From: Hydractinia symbiolongicarpus
Lineage: Eukaryota; Cnidaria; Hydrozoa; Anthoathecata; Hydractiniidae
Direction: 5' to 3'
Length of the DNA: 64,000 nt
NCBI RefSeq assembly: GCF_029227915.1
Contig: NC_079886.1
Location: forward strand, 17,398,501-17,462,500
Positions 42,438 through 53,677 of the stretch are shown here, one piece after another. The translations under genes and the position numbers were made by a program. Each line of letters opens with the position of its first letter. Positions within the stretch are counted from its first letter, which is position 1. The notes under the pieces are model-generated. The model had not been told where the DNA came from and did not search any database. It worked only from the letters and a program-made list of their open reading frames with translations.

Positions 42438-43427
42438 ATTATAGTCCATGTCCGGGACTGGAAAAGTTCAATGATCCATGTTTTTAATGAACGTTTCCAT
42501 TCCTTTCTTCTTGTCAGCCTTGTGCTTTTCACGTACGTCTTCAGCATATGAAAAAGTGTGAACTCTAACAAAAACAGCTAGTAAATGTTCAAGTAGGTTG
42601 ATGCAAATCTTTTTTTTCACTTTTGGATCAATTCCCTCACATATCATTTTGATGTTGTTGCACGAAATAACTTTTCACACTTGACAAAAATATTTTGTGC
42701 CTTTTGATTGACTCTCCACAAACCACCTCTATCACGGATGTTAACCAAAGTTTGTGTGTCATCTACATCAATCTTACAATATTTCAATACAAGAGCATAC
42801 TGTTTGTTTACATTCGATAGCTGTTTACCGAAGCAGAATTTTGTGTGCAATTTATGAACAATATAACCAGAAAGATTACTGTAAACTTTTTAACTCTTTT
42901 TCTGGAAGTTCGGTTGTCATTTCAGGTGAAAAATCAAGCGACGAGGATACATCTGTTCCAGAGAGATGAATCAGAACATGGTTAGCAACTTCCATCAAAA
43001 AAGTGTTAGTTATGGTGACTTCAGCAAATTTTTTAGGCAGAAGATTTTGATCCAATAATCCATAAAACTCGGAATAAAATTTCTCAGCACTTTCACTGTA
43101 TTTCTCAATGACAAATTTGATTTTTTCCCAGAGTTCCACAGCCTCATCAACAGAAAAGTTGATGTTTGAAAATGCATTCCTTGTCTGCTCAGGTAAACAC
43201 ATATCTTTCTTCACTAAGGTGACACATTTAACCAGAATGACACGTAATTTCGAAGGGCGGAACTTCTTCAATAGCTGCTCCTCTTTAGAAAGAGAGCTAG
43301 ACGCTTTTTCAGTAGCTGATTCACTATTTTTCCCTTGGTGTTTGGCGTTTTTATGTCTTGTCAAATCTCTGCCTGTTTTTGTCACTTTTCTACATTCATT
43401 ACAAACAAATTTATCGCTATTTTCCAC
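42438..43427 (-). pseudogene. C2H2 zinc-finger gene of a repetitive cnidarian family
   Basis: Starts MENSDKFVCNECRKVTKTGR..HKNAKH, one C2H2 finger. Conserved-looking segments follow: LKKFRPSKLRVILVKCVTLV, LSGTDVSSSLDF, and after stops near 42876 and 42850 ALVLKYCKIDVDDTQTLVNI with RDRGGLWRVNQKAQNIF. The last piece near 42571 reads EFTLFHMLKTYVKSTRLTRR. I know similar proteins (C2H2 finger, then DDTQ.LV..KDRGGLW) as multi-copy genes in cnidarians with no assigned function. Several stops and shifts; truncated at the MITE. Confidence 0.55.
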
Positions 43428-44094
43428 GGAAGATGATTCCTCAGATATAACTGCATCGTCCCAAAGCCAACTTTTTCGCTTTACACTGTTCCCATTGAAC
43501 TTTTCTTACAAAGAAGATGTGACCAGCAAGGCCAATGTCACAATCGATCCAACTTGCCTCTGCCGGACAACGGTTTAATAAACTATCCCTCAAAACCTGA
43601 AGCTTTTTCCAATGTACTGACGTGGTTTGAGAGAACTGTTGCTTTTTTAATTATTATTAATACAATCCACAACTTCATTTCTCATGGAATACTTGATGTT
43701 AAAGTTCATGCTATCTCTGATTGCTATAATCGAAAGATGTTGTGCAATATACATGATGAATATCAGTGCCCCGAGCGACAACAACTTCAAACCATAACAC
43801 ATCCTTACCCTCCCCGAATCCATTCATTTTTCCACGAATAAATAAACCTGCCGACAATAAACTTTAGTTCCTTATAGCAAAGAGTATTTTTTAAAATCAT
43901 AAGAAAGCACGGTTTGAAATTCTATTTTTATTAGATACGCAATCCTCTGTGTTTAACTTGTTTAAAATTACGGAACATGATTGGCTCATAATTTAGTTTT
44001 TTCGAAATTCAGCGGCAACAAAAATAAGTTATAATCACTCCGTCGAAAAGAATAAATATAAGTTATAAAAAGCCTGGTTCATATCGCCATATTT
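43428..44094. other. No gene recognised
   Basis: A 95-codon plus frame at 43554-43841 has no family likeness; the rest is AT-rich. Confidence 0.4.
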
Positions 44095-44863
44095 ATGTAT
44101 GTACAATATCGCAGGTCAAAATCAGGGAAAGGGACACTAATTGATAGAAACCAGCAATGGCATTATTATGAGATTGTCATGATAGGTAAGGCTTACGACT
44201 CGCTCTTCAACACAAAATGTGTTGAAAAAGATCAACAGAAATTAATGATTCCCTTGCGGGAGGGAAAATACAGTTGCTTCGAAGTCAACTTTTCTTTAAA
44301 AAAATTATCCTGCGCGCCAGGCAACGCAGGGCTGACTGTCTATATCCTGTGCATAATCAACCCCTATAGTTATGACTTCTTTTGTATCCAACTTTCAAAA
44401 AAATCAATGCAAAAAGACAAAGTAATACGGTGCACCAAAAGCACTTATGGAAAAGTTGTTCTGGAGGGTGTGTGTTATCTTAGTGGTGATGCAAAGCTTA
44501 ATTAAGTCCACAAAAGTAAATTGTGTTGCACAGAGAAAGCGCAACTTCAGAACTTGTAAAAAAACCATCTTTAAGGGTAAAATGAATGGCACACGTTGGA
44601 GCGAATTGGACAGTGCTGTGCATAGCAAATTGAACACTTGTAAGCATCTCTCTATTACTGGGAAAGTAAAAACACTTGAAACCTTGATTTATGAAGAAGG
44701 TTTAAAATATTTGGTCTGCAATATTAACAGGCTTACAATTCTTTCTATAAATTTAGTGAAGGAGAAGAGTATTATTTTAGCGCAGATTTCTTCGTCAACA
44801 CCTTTTCTTTTTCTAGGTAATCCATTCTTAAGTTATCAACATATCCCCGTTAATAAAAGTTAG
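44095..44863 (+). pseudogene. Possible LINE pre-RT region
   Basis: Two overlapping frames. The second (44500-44720) reads RWSELDSAVHSKLN and LETLIYEEGLKYL, reminiscent of the WxxLDxxL..K...L...IY..G segment before the RT of the LINE family seen at 9.3-10.2 kb. The first frame is unknown. Weak call. Confidence 0.3.
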
Positions 44864-45329
44864 CACTGTTTTTCATCAATTAGCTTACTCTGATTTTAAA
44901 TTTTCGAATCCATATCGTTAATTTTTCCCCTGAATTTTAAGACTTAACTGGTCGAGTTTATCATTGTGCGTGCACTTTGTAATTTTCATTCTTATTCTTC
45001 CTAACTGGAAACACTTAATGTTTTGTGCTTTGATTTTTCATTTAGCAGGCACGACATAAAAATTTAACAAAATAAAAACGTTTAACTAGCATAAAATTCC
45101 TATCCTGTCAATAACTACATACCATACCATATTACTTAACAACTTTGTACCATGCAGTTAAATCTTTGTTGACGCTGGTAATGTAAAATAATTATTTTTT
45201 ATCGTCACAAATTATATTTCCCAACATTCTAAAAAGCACAAAACCAAGAATAAATTTGAAAGTAAAAACAACATTTTTAAGTTTACAGTACATGTTTCGA
45301 TTGTTTAAAAACAAAACCAAAATAAAAAT

Positions 45330-46354
45330 TATGTCAGCAAGGGGGTTTGACTGCACTGGTCTTATCTTTGGAGAATCGACTCTACCCCAGTCACACAAGA
45401 TTGTACAGAGTAGGACAGATAAAAAGGACACGAATCCCCAGGGAGTAACAAAGAGCTCCACTACCTTGCCTGCACAAGAATCACTAACCAGCAACAGCGG
45501 CTTGCTAAATTTGGGCAACACATGTTACATAAAATCCATCTTGTTTTTATGTGTTACCAGCAGTCGCCACAGTCATATCTGCAAATGATTCCAATATGCC
45601 GATAGGTAAAAGTTTTGTAAGTATTCTACGCAAACTATCCTCCTCCAAGGTTCCAGGGAACACTTCTTTATTTCTAAATGCATTAAAAGGCCATGTTTCT
45701 AATGCAAAGGGGGCTGCTTTTAATCCGTTCTCTCAGCAAGATGCCCTAGAGATTCTTGAGTATCTCATACCAGAGTTGTCCTTAGCCTTTCCTTTCTTTA
45801 ATAGATTATTCAACACTCGTGTGAAAATCTGCACTCCTTGCAGCGCTTGCAATAATATTAGCACCTCCGAGCAAGTAAGTCCATTTCTTCAACTGCCTAT
45901 GACATCGACTGTACAATCTTCAATAGATAACTTTTTGGAGAGCGAAGAATTGTCAGGTGTCAACTCGTACTTCTGTCACTACTGCAATAGTTACCAAACT
46001 GCAACAGTTGAAAAAGAGGTCGCATAGTGCAGTTCAATTTTGGTTCTGCAATTAAAGCGCTTTGCCTATAACAAAGGTCTTGTGTCAAAGGTTTGTTCTC
46101 CTGTCACATCTTACCCGGGCACCGTTCCTAGATCTATCACTGTAGACAGTGAAGTCTTTTGTCGCAAGCACTACAACTTAAGGGATGTAATTAACCACTC
46201 CGGAAATTTAAACAATGGCCATTACACTACTGTTGCTTATAACCAAGTGCATGGTAAGTGGTTTCATTGCAACGACAGAGCAGTGGTCCCTTGCAAACAA
46301 AGCTTGCTCAATGGTGTACAACCTTACATCCTTTTCCTTGAAGAGGTTAGGTAA
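45330..46354 (+). pseudogene. Ubiquitin-specific protease, near full catalytic domain
   Basis: The frame opens inside the tandem repeat unit (MSARGFDCTGLIFGE) and reaches the Cys box GLLNLGNTCYIKSIL (catalytic Cys codon 45533-45535). A frameshift lies near 45550. Then follow NPFSQQDALEILEYLI (Q-D box), the zinc ribbon pairs CTPCSACN and CHYCN, a TAG at 46025-46027, VLQLKRFAY, and the His box GNLNNGHYTTVAYN (His codon 46220-46222) with WFHCNDRAV, ending EEVR-stop. USP domains normally have ~300-350 residues; this one is about 340, i.e. compact and complete. All catalytic residues are present; only one shift and one stop inactivate it. Confidence 0.85.
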
Positions 46355-46718
46355 ATTGCAGTCAGCACCGGGGTTTGACTATTCTTATATTTTTTTTTAT
46401 TTTTTTTTATTATTATTTTTTTTATAGTCTTGTCTTTGGAGAGTGACGACTCCACTTATTACCCTAGTCAAAATAAAAGCGAAAAACAAAAAAAAAATTA
46501 CGCCAGCAAGGGGGCTTGACTGTACCAGGTCCTATCTTTGGAGAGTGACGACTCCACTTATTACCCCAGTCAAAAAGGAAAAAAACAAAAAACAAAAAAC
46601 AAAATAAAAATTATGTCAGCAAGGGGGTTTGACTGCACTGGTCTTATCTTTGGAGAGTGACGACTCCACTTCTTACCCCAGTCACACAAGATTGTACAGA
46701 GTAGGACAGATAAAAAGT
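46355..46718 (+). repeat. Tandem units behind the USP
   Basis: Three units with TCTTTGGAGAGTGACGACTC at about 46430, 46530 and 46640, spaced by A-rich linkers. The last (46601-46718) is nearly identical to the unit before the USP (45319-45422), apart from a ~10-bp deletion in the latter. Confidence 0.9.
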
Positions 46719-47039
46719 TATGGATGAATGAAATGTCTAGTTCCTTTGGATACCTTGGTTCAGGAATATGAGCCGAAACCCTTGTACCCTTTACAGAAGT
46801 CCTGTCCTACTCTCTCTGTCTGTTTGTTTGTTTGTTTAATTTTTGTGCCAATTACCTCCTTGGACAAAGGAAGAATTGTGTTCCTTTATATGAGCATATT
46901 TTTTAGAGGAGCAAAACCTCTAGAATTTAAATTTTAAGACTTAACTGGTCGAGTTTATCATTGTGCGTGCACTTTGTAATTTCCTTTCTTATGGCCAGTG
47001 CATCAGGGGTCCCTGTTTGCAGTATTGGAAGCAGCTTAA

Positions 47040-48534
47040 GAATTTAGTGAGAGAGAAAAAGAATTGTTAGTATTAAGAAGTAAGGTGGTTCCAATCAAAT
47101 TGGTTTGTTACCACTATGAAAAGATTTACTTAACTAGATTTGAGAGTATTAATGGAAGATATTGCTGTGATCCATTTAAAAAACATGCAAAAAGGTGGAA
47201 AGTGAGTGAATTGCAAGATTTAGCATAATTTTTTTTCTCGCAATTGCGAAGGACGTTAGCTTTGAAGATAGTAATTGTTCACAATATGATTTAAATTCAA
47301 GCATACACAATTTAGGATGTTCACCTTTAAAGTTAGTTGCACAGAGATACAGAGTAGGCTATGGGAAAAGAAAACTTGTGCAGTTAACCAAAATTAAAAT
47401 TGACGGAGTGAAACAGCACATCCAAAAACGACTGCTCTAGCTAATTTGAAAGATCTACACATCCCAATTGGTGGTGCTCCAGGATTGCATTCAGATTGGG
47501 TTTGTGAAGACCATCAAAATTTTAAACTTCCGAAATACCAGGTGTCTCTGATTGTAAAGATACGCTACAGAGAATCGCTTGCAACACAGAACAACGTGAC
47601 TGCATGCCTCATAGTTGTGACATGTCCAGGTAGCACTGCTTTGAAAGATCACCTGATAGAATTATTTAATGAAAATAATATTGGTCAGGTTACGTTTAAT
47701 CAGTTGACGAGGGCGAACTTAGTATGTAATTTAACTCCATCTACCCTACCTGTAGAAGATTTCATTGAAAAGGTTTGCAACCAAAAGTTACGAGAACACC
47801 ACTTTATAGTTAAAAGTCAAGCAGCCTATTTACAGCAATTAAAATTTACATTACCACCTGGCACAAATACAGTCCATTGCTTCATTCATCAACTGCTTAA
47901 ATGTATAAGGGAAAATATGCCAGGTATAAAAGAGATATATTTACTCTAGTGATGGCGCTGCTTCCCAATATAAAAATTATAAAAACATTTCAAACCTTTG
48001 TCATCATAAAGAAGACCATGGCATAAAAGCAGAGTGGCAGTTCCTTGCCTGTTATGGTGTTGGAGGCACTGTCAAGCGTCTTGTTGCTCGGTTACAAACC
48101 AAACCAATTGATTCCCCTGAGAAAATGTTTAGTTGGTGTTCAACAAACATACACGGTATAAAGTTCTTTTATATTCCAAAAATTGATGTTGATACCAATT
48201 GTTGAAATTTCAAGGTGCAGGTACGGTATGAAAGTTGTTCGACAATTCCTGGAACAAGAAATCGCCATAGTTTTTATTCTTCGGTCAGTGAATGAGGTTG
48301 AAATGAGAAGAGTTTTATTTGATGAGTTGTTGATTGACATTTCTTTGTACAATCCTGGAATGTGCATCACCTGTGTCTTTGACGATGACTGATTTGTTAG
48401 CAACATAGTAGAAAAATCGTTGGAAAACAAGGACATCCTTGTTAAGTTTATGAAACAATCAGTATATGCGAAAATGTTCACTTGGCCAGATAAAGATGAC
48501 ATCTGTGACCCACATATTGTACAATCAGGTGGAG
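47040..48534 (+). pseudogene. Uncharacterised transposon-linked gene (SDGxxSQYKN family)
   Basis: Decayed pieces run VPIKLVCYHYEKIYLTRFES and CCDPFKKH, SPLKLVAQRYRVGYGKRKL, then the open frame 47446-47949 with IGGAPGLHSDWVCEDHQNF. After one stop come SSDGAASQYKNYKNISNLC, AEWQFLACYGVGGTVKRLVA and MFSWCSTNIHGIKFF, and at the end WPDKDDICDP with a donor GGAG|GTAAAA. I remember this order from highly repeated cnidarian and insect proteins; the D in SDG and the GGTVKRL motif suggest a transposase-like fold, but that is a guess. The partner gene may be the remnant at 11.4-12.0 kb. Confidence 0.5.
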
Positions 48535-50439
48535 GTAAAAGTTCGATAATTTTTCCACAAGTTTTCTTTAGTTCTTAGTGTTTCTTATGTATTAACCTAG
48601 ATTATAGTTACAGATTATAAGTAAGTACTCCTTATGAACCCCAGGTCGTATAGTTAATTATATAGTAGAAAAGTTAAAGTTTTGAACTTTACCGATTTTG
48701 TTGAATTTGCCTAATATATTTTAGAAAAAAGGTTTTTATTGAATATTTGAGGTAAATTTTTACGCCTAACTCATTACATTGATTGTTTTAATTGTTTATT
48801 TCAACATGGTATTCCTTCCAATGAACCTCAAAAATCAGATCTTTTAGACAATTAGAAGTTTACAAGGTTTTGAACTTTACTGTTTTGATAAAATTTGCTT
48901 CCCTAGCTATGAATTTGTGATTTTTGTGAATATTTTCAGGACTATATTATATATTTATCATCTAAGATGATTATATCCTCAGAATAAACCCTCTGATGAG
49001 TCATTTTCATCCATTTTTTTTAGCTTAAAATGTTACTTGTCTTGCATCAACGCCCTGAACTTGTCATTTATGCATGATTTTTACTTTTTTGACAATGAAA
49101 TATACACCTTTCCCGTGGGTCCCCACTACTTTTTTGTTGATAAGTTTATGGTTGGAGTGAACAGTGGAATAAGGTTTAGCCTATATAGTAACGGTAACCA
49201 TTGGTTTCTGACCTAATTTTTTCATATTTCCTGCGGGCGTATTTTCAGGACCCAATAGCTGTTGATCTGACTTAATATTATGCTTTTACCTAATGGTCCT
49301 CTATGTATAGATGTATAAGCAATCACATTTGCCATATTTAAAATGCCCAATTTTGGTCACGGGCACTTTGAAATTCCATCTTTTTCCTAGGCAAATGAAT
49401 TTTCGGCACTTTTAGGCTGCCACTATGGCCTGATCGTTAATTTCGAGAATCTTAATGGAATTTGATGAAGAATTACTGGTGCGCAAAGTCTGCCAGAAAT
49501 TAGTTCTGCGCCCTAGAATTGCGATTCTATGAGAAACTGGTAAACTTTGAAGAGGCATATTTTCTAAACGAGAAAAGATACATAGCTGAAATTTTCAGGA
49601 TTAACTCATTTTACATGTAGAAACATTCCCTGCGAATTTTATCAAAATTTCAGATGGTGCATGTGGGAGCCCTAGTCCCCTTCACATGGAATGACCCTGT
49701 AAGTACCCCACTTTTTACGCCAGTTCAGTAAGGTGCCCAAGTTTACTAACTTGGTCTTCAGGCTTGACAACCCTGCTGTCCTTAGTCATAATATTTTAAG
49801 GCTGGTCCTTTCATGACAACCTCCTGTGTAAGGCTGAGTGTTGGGGCCCTGTAACACATGTGGAAAGCTACAGTCAGAGTCACAAGTTCTGGCACACAGA
49901 AGGGTTTTATTTAAGTCTTTTACATATTTTTAGCATATACATTTTCTTCTATTAGTGTTTATCTGTAACCAGTCCCGTTTATGTTGTGAGCTCCGTCGTG
50001 TGTTTGTGATAGGGGGATTATTTTCTCGGATAATCGTTATTGGTCTATGTGGGATAGTACTCACGCTTGTAAGATGCAAGAGAGTGTATTCAGCAATTTT
50101 TTCTAGGAGCCTAATGCCAGTTTTATTTACAACCGCCGTCCTTGTAGACAAGATACTTCAGTGCAGGTTGCTGAATTGGTAATCTTTTTTGTATGAGACC
50201 AAATTGTTCATTTTTTTCAAATCATGACACCGACTAGTTTTAGTAGGGGAACGATCATGTTGTATAATAATATCAGAATAATCTGTGGGATTTTGAGAAA
50301 TGAGATTAAAAAGAATTCTTCCCACAGAAAAAGAATTCTTCCCACAGATGCTGTGAATGTTTTATCAACACTGTAACATTTTTCTGCATTCTCTTTACTG
50401 TCTAACCATTTAAATTGTTCATGTTTGATTTTAACTTAC
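48535..50439. other. Long AT-rich stretch, no gene
   Basis: No supported frame. A segment at about 49810-49870 (TGTAAGGCTGAGTGTTGGGG..CCTGTAACAC) recurs inverted at about 56608-56655. A 20-bp direct duplication (AAAAAGAATTCTTCCCACAG) is at ~50310-50349. Confidence 0.45.
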
Positions 50440-51197
50440 AGTTGCTCGGCATATCCAGCATCAACTGGCTGCCATTGAGGACACAATACCAACATGCACC
50501 ACCGATATCAGATACTTTTTCTTGAAACTGTCTGCAATTTGTCCAGATAAGTTATCACAAAACACAACAAGTATACTGCCTACAACAGGTTTGTCAGCCC
50601 ATGCACACTCTTGGAAATAATATGATATGAGCATTGTGGCTTACCCATATTTTGTTGTGTCGATTTTCAGGATTGTTATGCTCAATATGCACATGTGTTG
50701 TTTTCGTGGTGATTGCAAAAGGCAGTGGTGATTGATCGACGTTAAACCTTTAAGTGGGAAGGAATCGGCCAAATTTAGGATCGTAGTTGTCATTCTTCCC
50801 TGTTTTAATTAGCCGTTCACGCATGTAGAATTCTTTGTTTGGTTTTCTGTTTTGTTGGGCTCGTCTAAGCTTAAGATTTTTTCGTGTGATAAAAGATACA
50901 AAAACTGGATCTTTTTGTTGTTCTCGAAAAATAACCCGTGCTTTACGCCAAAGCCAATTGAAGTCTACCCTTCTTCCCTCATAAATGTCTCTTTTAAACT
51001 TTTTAAAATAACTCTTTAAACAGTTCATTGTAATTTTCTGCAGGGCGTACTTTAAACAAAGCCTTCTGCTCATTAACAGCTGCTTTGGTGATAACATATT
51101 TCTTCTTTAACCAAGCTGATATCTGACTTCTGTTAACGTTATACTTTTTGGATGTCTTAATCGCTTTTTTACCGTGGCGAACAGTGGCGCGAAACAT
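50440..51197 (-). pseudogene. pogo/Tigger-like transposase fragment
   Basis: Minus strand: KAIKTSKKYNVNRSQISAWL (helix-turn-helix), RRVDFNWLWRKARVIFREQ, FYMRERLIKTGKNDNYDPKF and RFNVDQSPLPFAI (first catalytic Asp), then VVFCDNLSGQIADSF (second Asp) and, after a shift, QPVDAGYAEQ at about 50450. This follows the CENP-B/DDE_1 layout of pogo-type elements. Frameshifts lie near 51000, 50750 and 50510. The third catalytic residue is not reached. Confidence 0.7.
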
Positions 51198-51219
51198 TTT
51201 TTAAAACTTGTAAACAAAC

Positions 51220-52269
51220 ATGGAGGATGTGTTAATGTTCCAACTTGAGAATGGTTTCATTGATGAGGAAGAATATTTTTTTTTCTCGACAAAACACGAA
51301 ATAAAAAGAAAAATCCTGTGTTTTCCTATTGGGAGCTTGATAGTTAATCAGATGATGAATGTTGGGCAGATTTTAGATATAGAAAGACAGATTTGTTACG
51401 TTTGTGTGATGCCATAGGGTTGTCAGGTGAGAGAATTATAACAGAAAATCGGTCGACCATAGACCCAATGGAGGCCTTATGTTTGACTTTGCTTCGCCTA
51501 GCCTTTCCATGTAAGTTTTCAAATCTTATTCCGCGGTTTGGGCAGTCTGTACCTGATATGTCCTACATATTTACCAGAACTTTGGATATCATACACAATA
51601 GATTTGGACGACTTCTCACATCATTCAATCAGGCGTGGTTGTCAAAGGATGCTTTGAAAGATTTTGCAGACTATACACGCAAAAGGTGCCCCACTTAATA
51701 ACTCTTGGGGTTTTATTGATGGCACTTTAAGGGTGATTGCCCAACCAGGTACAGATGAGAAAGCTATGTACAGTGGCCATAAAAGACACCATGGCTACAA
51801 AATGCAATCTGTTTCCACTCCCAATGGTCTCATTGCTAATTTGTTTGGTCCAATTGACGGCTCGAGACATGATTGTTACCTTCTTGCACAATCTGGCTTT
51901 ATGGATATTCTCCAAAGATATTCAATTGCTCCTGATGGCACAGTTTTATGTGTTTATGGTGACCCTGTATATCCTCATGGGTAGTAGCTACAAACAGGTT
52001 TCAAAAATCCCCTATTGGAAGACGAACGTGTTTATAATGAACGCATGTCATCAGTCAGGGTGTCAGTTGAATGGGTGTTTGGTAATGTTATCAAAAGATT
52101 CAAATTTACAGACTATTCAAAGATGCAAAAGATAGGTTTAAGTGCTGTTTCAAAACAGTATATTGCATCTGCTTTCTTAAGTAATGCAAGGACCTGTATT
52201 TATGGCTCTTGCACATCAACATTTTTTAACTGCCAGCCCCCAACATTAAAAGCGTATTTATCTGGATGA
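51220..52269 (+). pseudogene. PIF/Harbinger transposase (HARBI1-like)
   Basis: Starts MEDVLMFQLENGFIDEEEY. Frameshifts near 51390 and 51690 separate LLRLCDAIGLSGERI and SMEALCLTLLRLAFP-like parts from the DDE core: NNSWGFIDGTLRVIAQPG (first Asp), MYSGHKRHHGYKMQSV, CVYGDPVYPHG (second Asp), then two in-frame TAGs (51982-51987), and VRVSVEWVFGNVI (Glu). The DDE_Tnp_4 type nuclease with H/C-KRxHGYK marks Harbinger elements. Four lesions; inactive. Confidence 0.8.
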
Positions 52270-52420
52270 TTGAAATTAAAAGGGTTATTGTTATAGCCAC
52301 AAATCTTAAACAATATTGAGGCAAATGTATATTTTCTTGCTGAGAGCTCAATTCGCAAAAATGAATACGCTTAAGGACTGCAAATTCATAAATTCTTTAT
52401 AAAAAACATTAACGTTTTAT

Positions 52421-53110
52421 TTTTCAAGTTTCTGTAACAGCAACTGCATCATTTGGCTCTGTTGAGCTTGCATTTGCAGTAATGAATCTTGAAAAAGTTT
52501 CTGCTGGTCTTTCATTAAACCATCTAGTGTTTTTATCTAATAAAATTAAGCTAAATTTTTAAGTTAAGCTTTTACCGTTTTTCTGTTAAACTATTGATGA
52601 TGTCTTTTGTGTAGGTTCGTTCTTTTCTTGAAATTGCGTGGTTGATAATGATATTGGCTGACTAAATTAAAAGAACTTAGTACGTTGTACACTTGTTTCA
52701 CGCTGCGAGATTTGTTGTGTAAAAAGAAGCTAGCCAGCTAAAACGTAGCAAGCTAGCTACAGCTAAAACTATTTTTTTTACTATATATATAACGTAGCTA
52801 AATAAAAAGGCTTACTATTCAACTATGCTATAGCTAGCTACCTCGCACATAATTTATCCCACTCTTCCACAGCTTTTTTGCTATCACTCCCATGTACTAT
52901 AAAATCTGTTGGAGTTGAATTTGTTATTTGTTTTTTTTAAAAAAACTTTGTCCTGTGTTGTCTATAGAACTTTAGAGATTTGCATAATTTTTGCAGTAAA
53001 TCTTTGTTTATGATAATTCTTTTCATCCTGCTATGCTTATGACGTTTCTCTCTAACTTTGTTTACGCTTGTCGTTTTTGCTTTACCATTTATTTGCCACA
53101 CATTTTTTCA
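52421..53110 (-). pseudogene. Harbinger accessory Myb/SANT-like gene
   Basis: Harbinger elements carry a second gene with a Myb/SANT-like trihelix that binds the transposon ends and imports the transposase. Here, minus-strand pieces at about 53110-52950 (NKVREKRHKHSRMKRIIINK), 52915-52845 (STPTDFIVHGSDSKKAVEEW) and a glutamine-rich coiled coil at 52545-52421 (MKDQQKLFQDSLLQMQAQQS..LLLQKLEK, stop) have the right order and position, convergent with the transposase. Each piece is short and the domain is inferred from context. Confidence 0.4.
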
Positions 53111-53635
53111 CCCTAAGCATTTGTGCCTGAAGAAATGATTGTATAAACAGTTTTGTGAAGTGAAGTGAATTGTCCGGGGGTCGGTACATAGATCAGATTA
53201 GATGTTTCGCCTTTTCCGGGCATATTTCAATCCAAATGTTTTCTAAAATTAACATTAAGGTCTTCTCGTCGTTTCCAGTTGATATTCTAAGAAATGTATA
53301 TAGTAATACCTCATCCTAGGCCAGTTTTTCGTCTCTTTTCTACAAACTGGAACCCCGCAATACAAAACAAGCTATCACTTTCGTGTACAATATGTGTCTC
53401 TGAGAGAGATTAAACAATTATCAAACCTCTACAGTTTTGGTGAAATAACTTTACTGCCTTTCTGAAAGTAAAATCTGTTAATGTATCAATATTTCCATTT
53501 GATACTGCCATAAACAACCAAAAGAAATTGCAGCATCCACTCGTGTTAGATTTGGTCTTTACAAGTACACCAATAATTAAAACAAAAATCTTTGTCAAGA
53601 ACCAACTTGCGTGCTCTGGCTGCCATCATAAATAG
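53111..53635. other. No gene seen
   Basis: Spacer between the Harbinger pair and a LINE; no TIR partner found. Confidence 0.4.
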
Positions 53636-53677
53636 ATGGTGAAATTATTACACTACATCTTCATTATTGTAAACAAA

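Larger units (their letters stand above)
44933..46990 (+). mobile_element. USP-bearing repeat, fullest copy
   Basis: Plus-strand order: one unit of the tandem repeat (45319-45422), USP coding region to 46354, tandem units (46355-46718), a diverged terminal module (about 46719-46990) ending in CTTTGTAATTTCCTTTCTT. A ~55-bp copy of the module's end also lies upstream (44933-44989, AATTTTAAGACTTAACTGG..), so the unit is flanked by direct repeats about 2 kb apart. The module here differs clearly from that of the other copies, so this is a separate subfamily. Confidence 0.75.

Noticed and set aside
50442-50588. Perfect-looking plus-strand exon (acceptor TTACAG, donor CAACAG|GTTTGT, 49 open codons).
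   Set aside because: The minus strand of the same stretch reads VVFCDNLSGQIADSF and QPVDAGYA-like motifs of a pogo transposase continuing from 51197, which explains it better.
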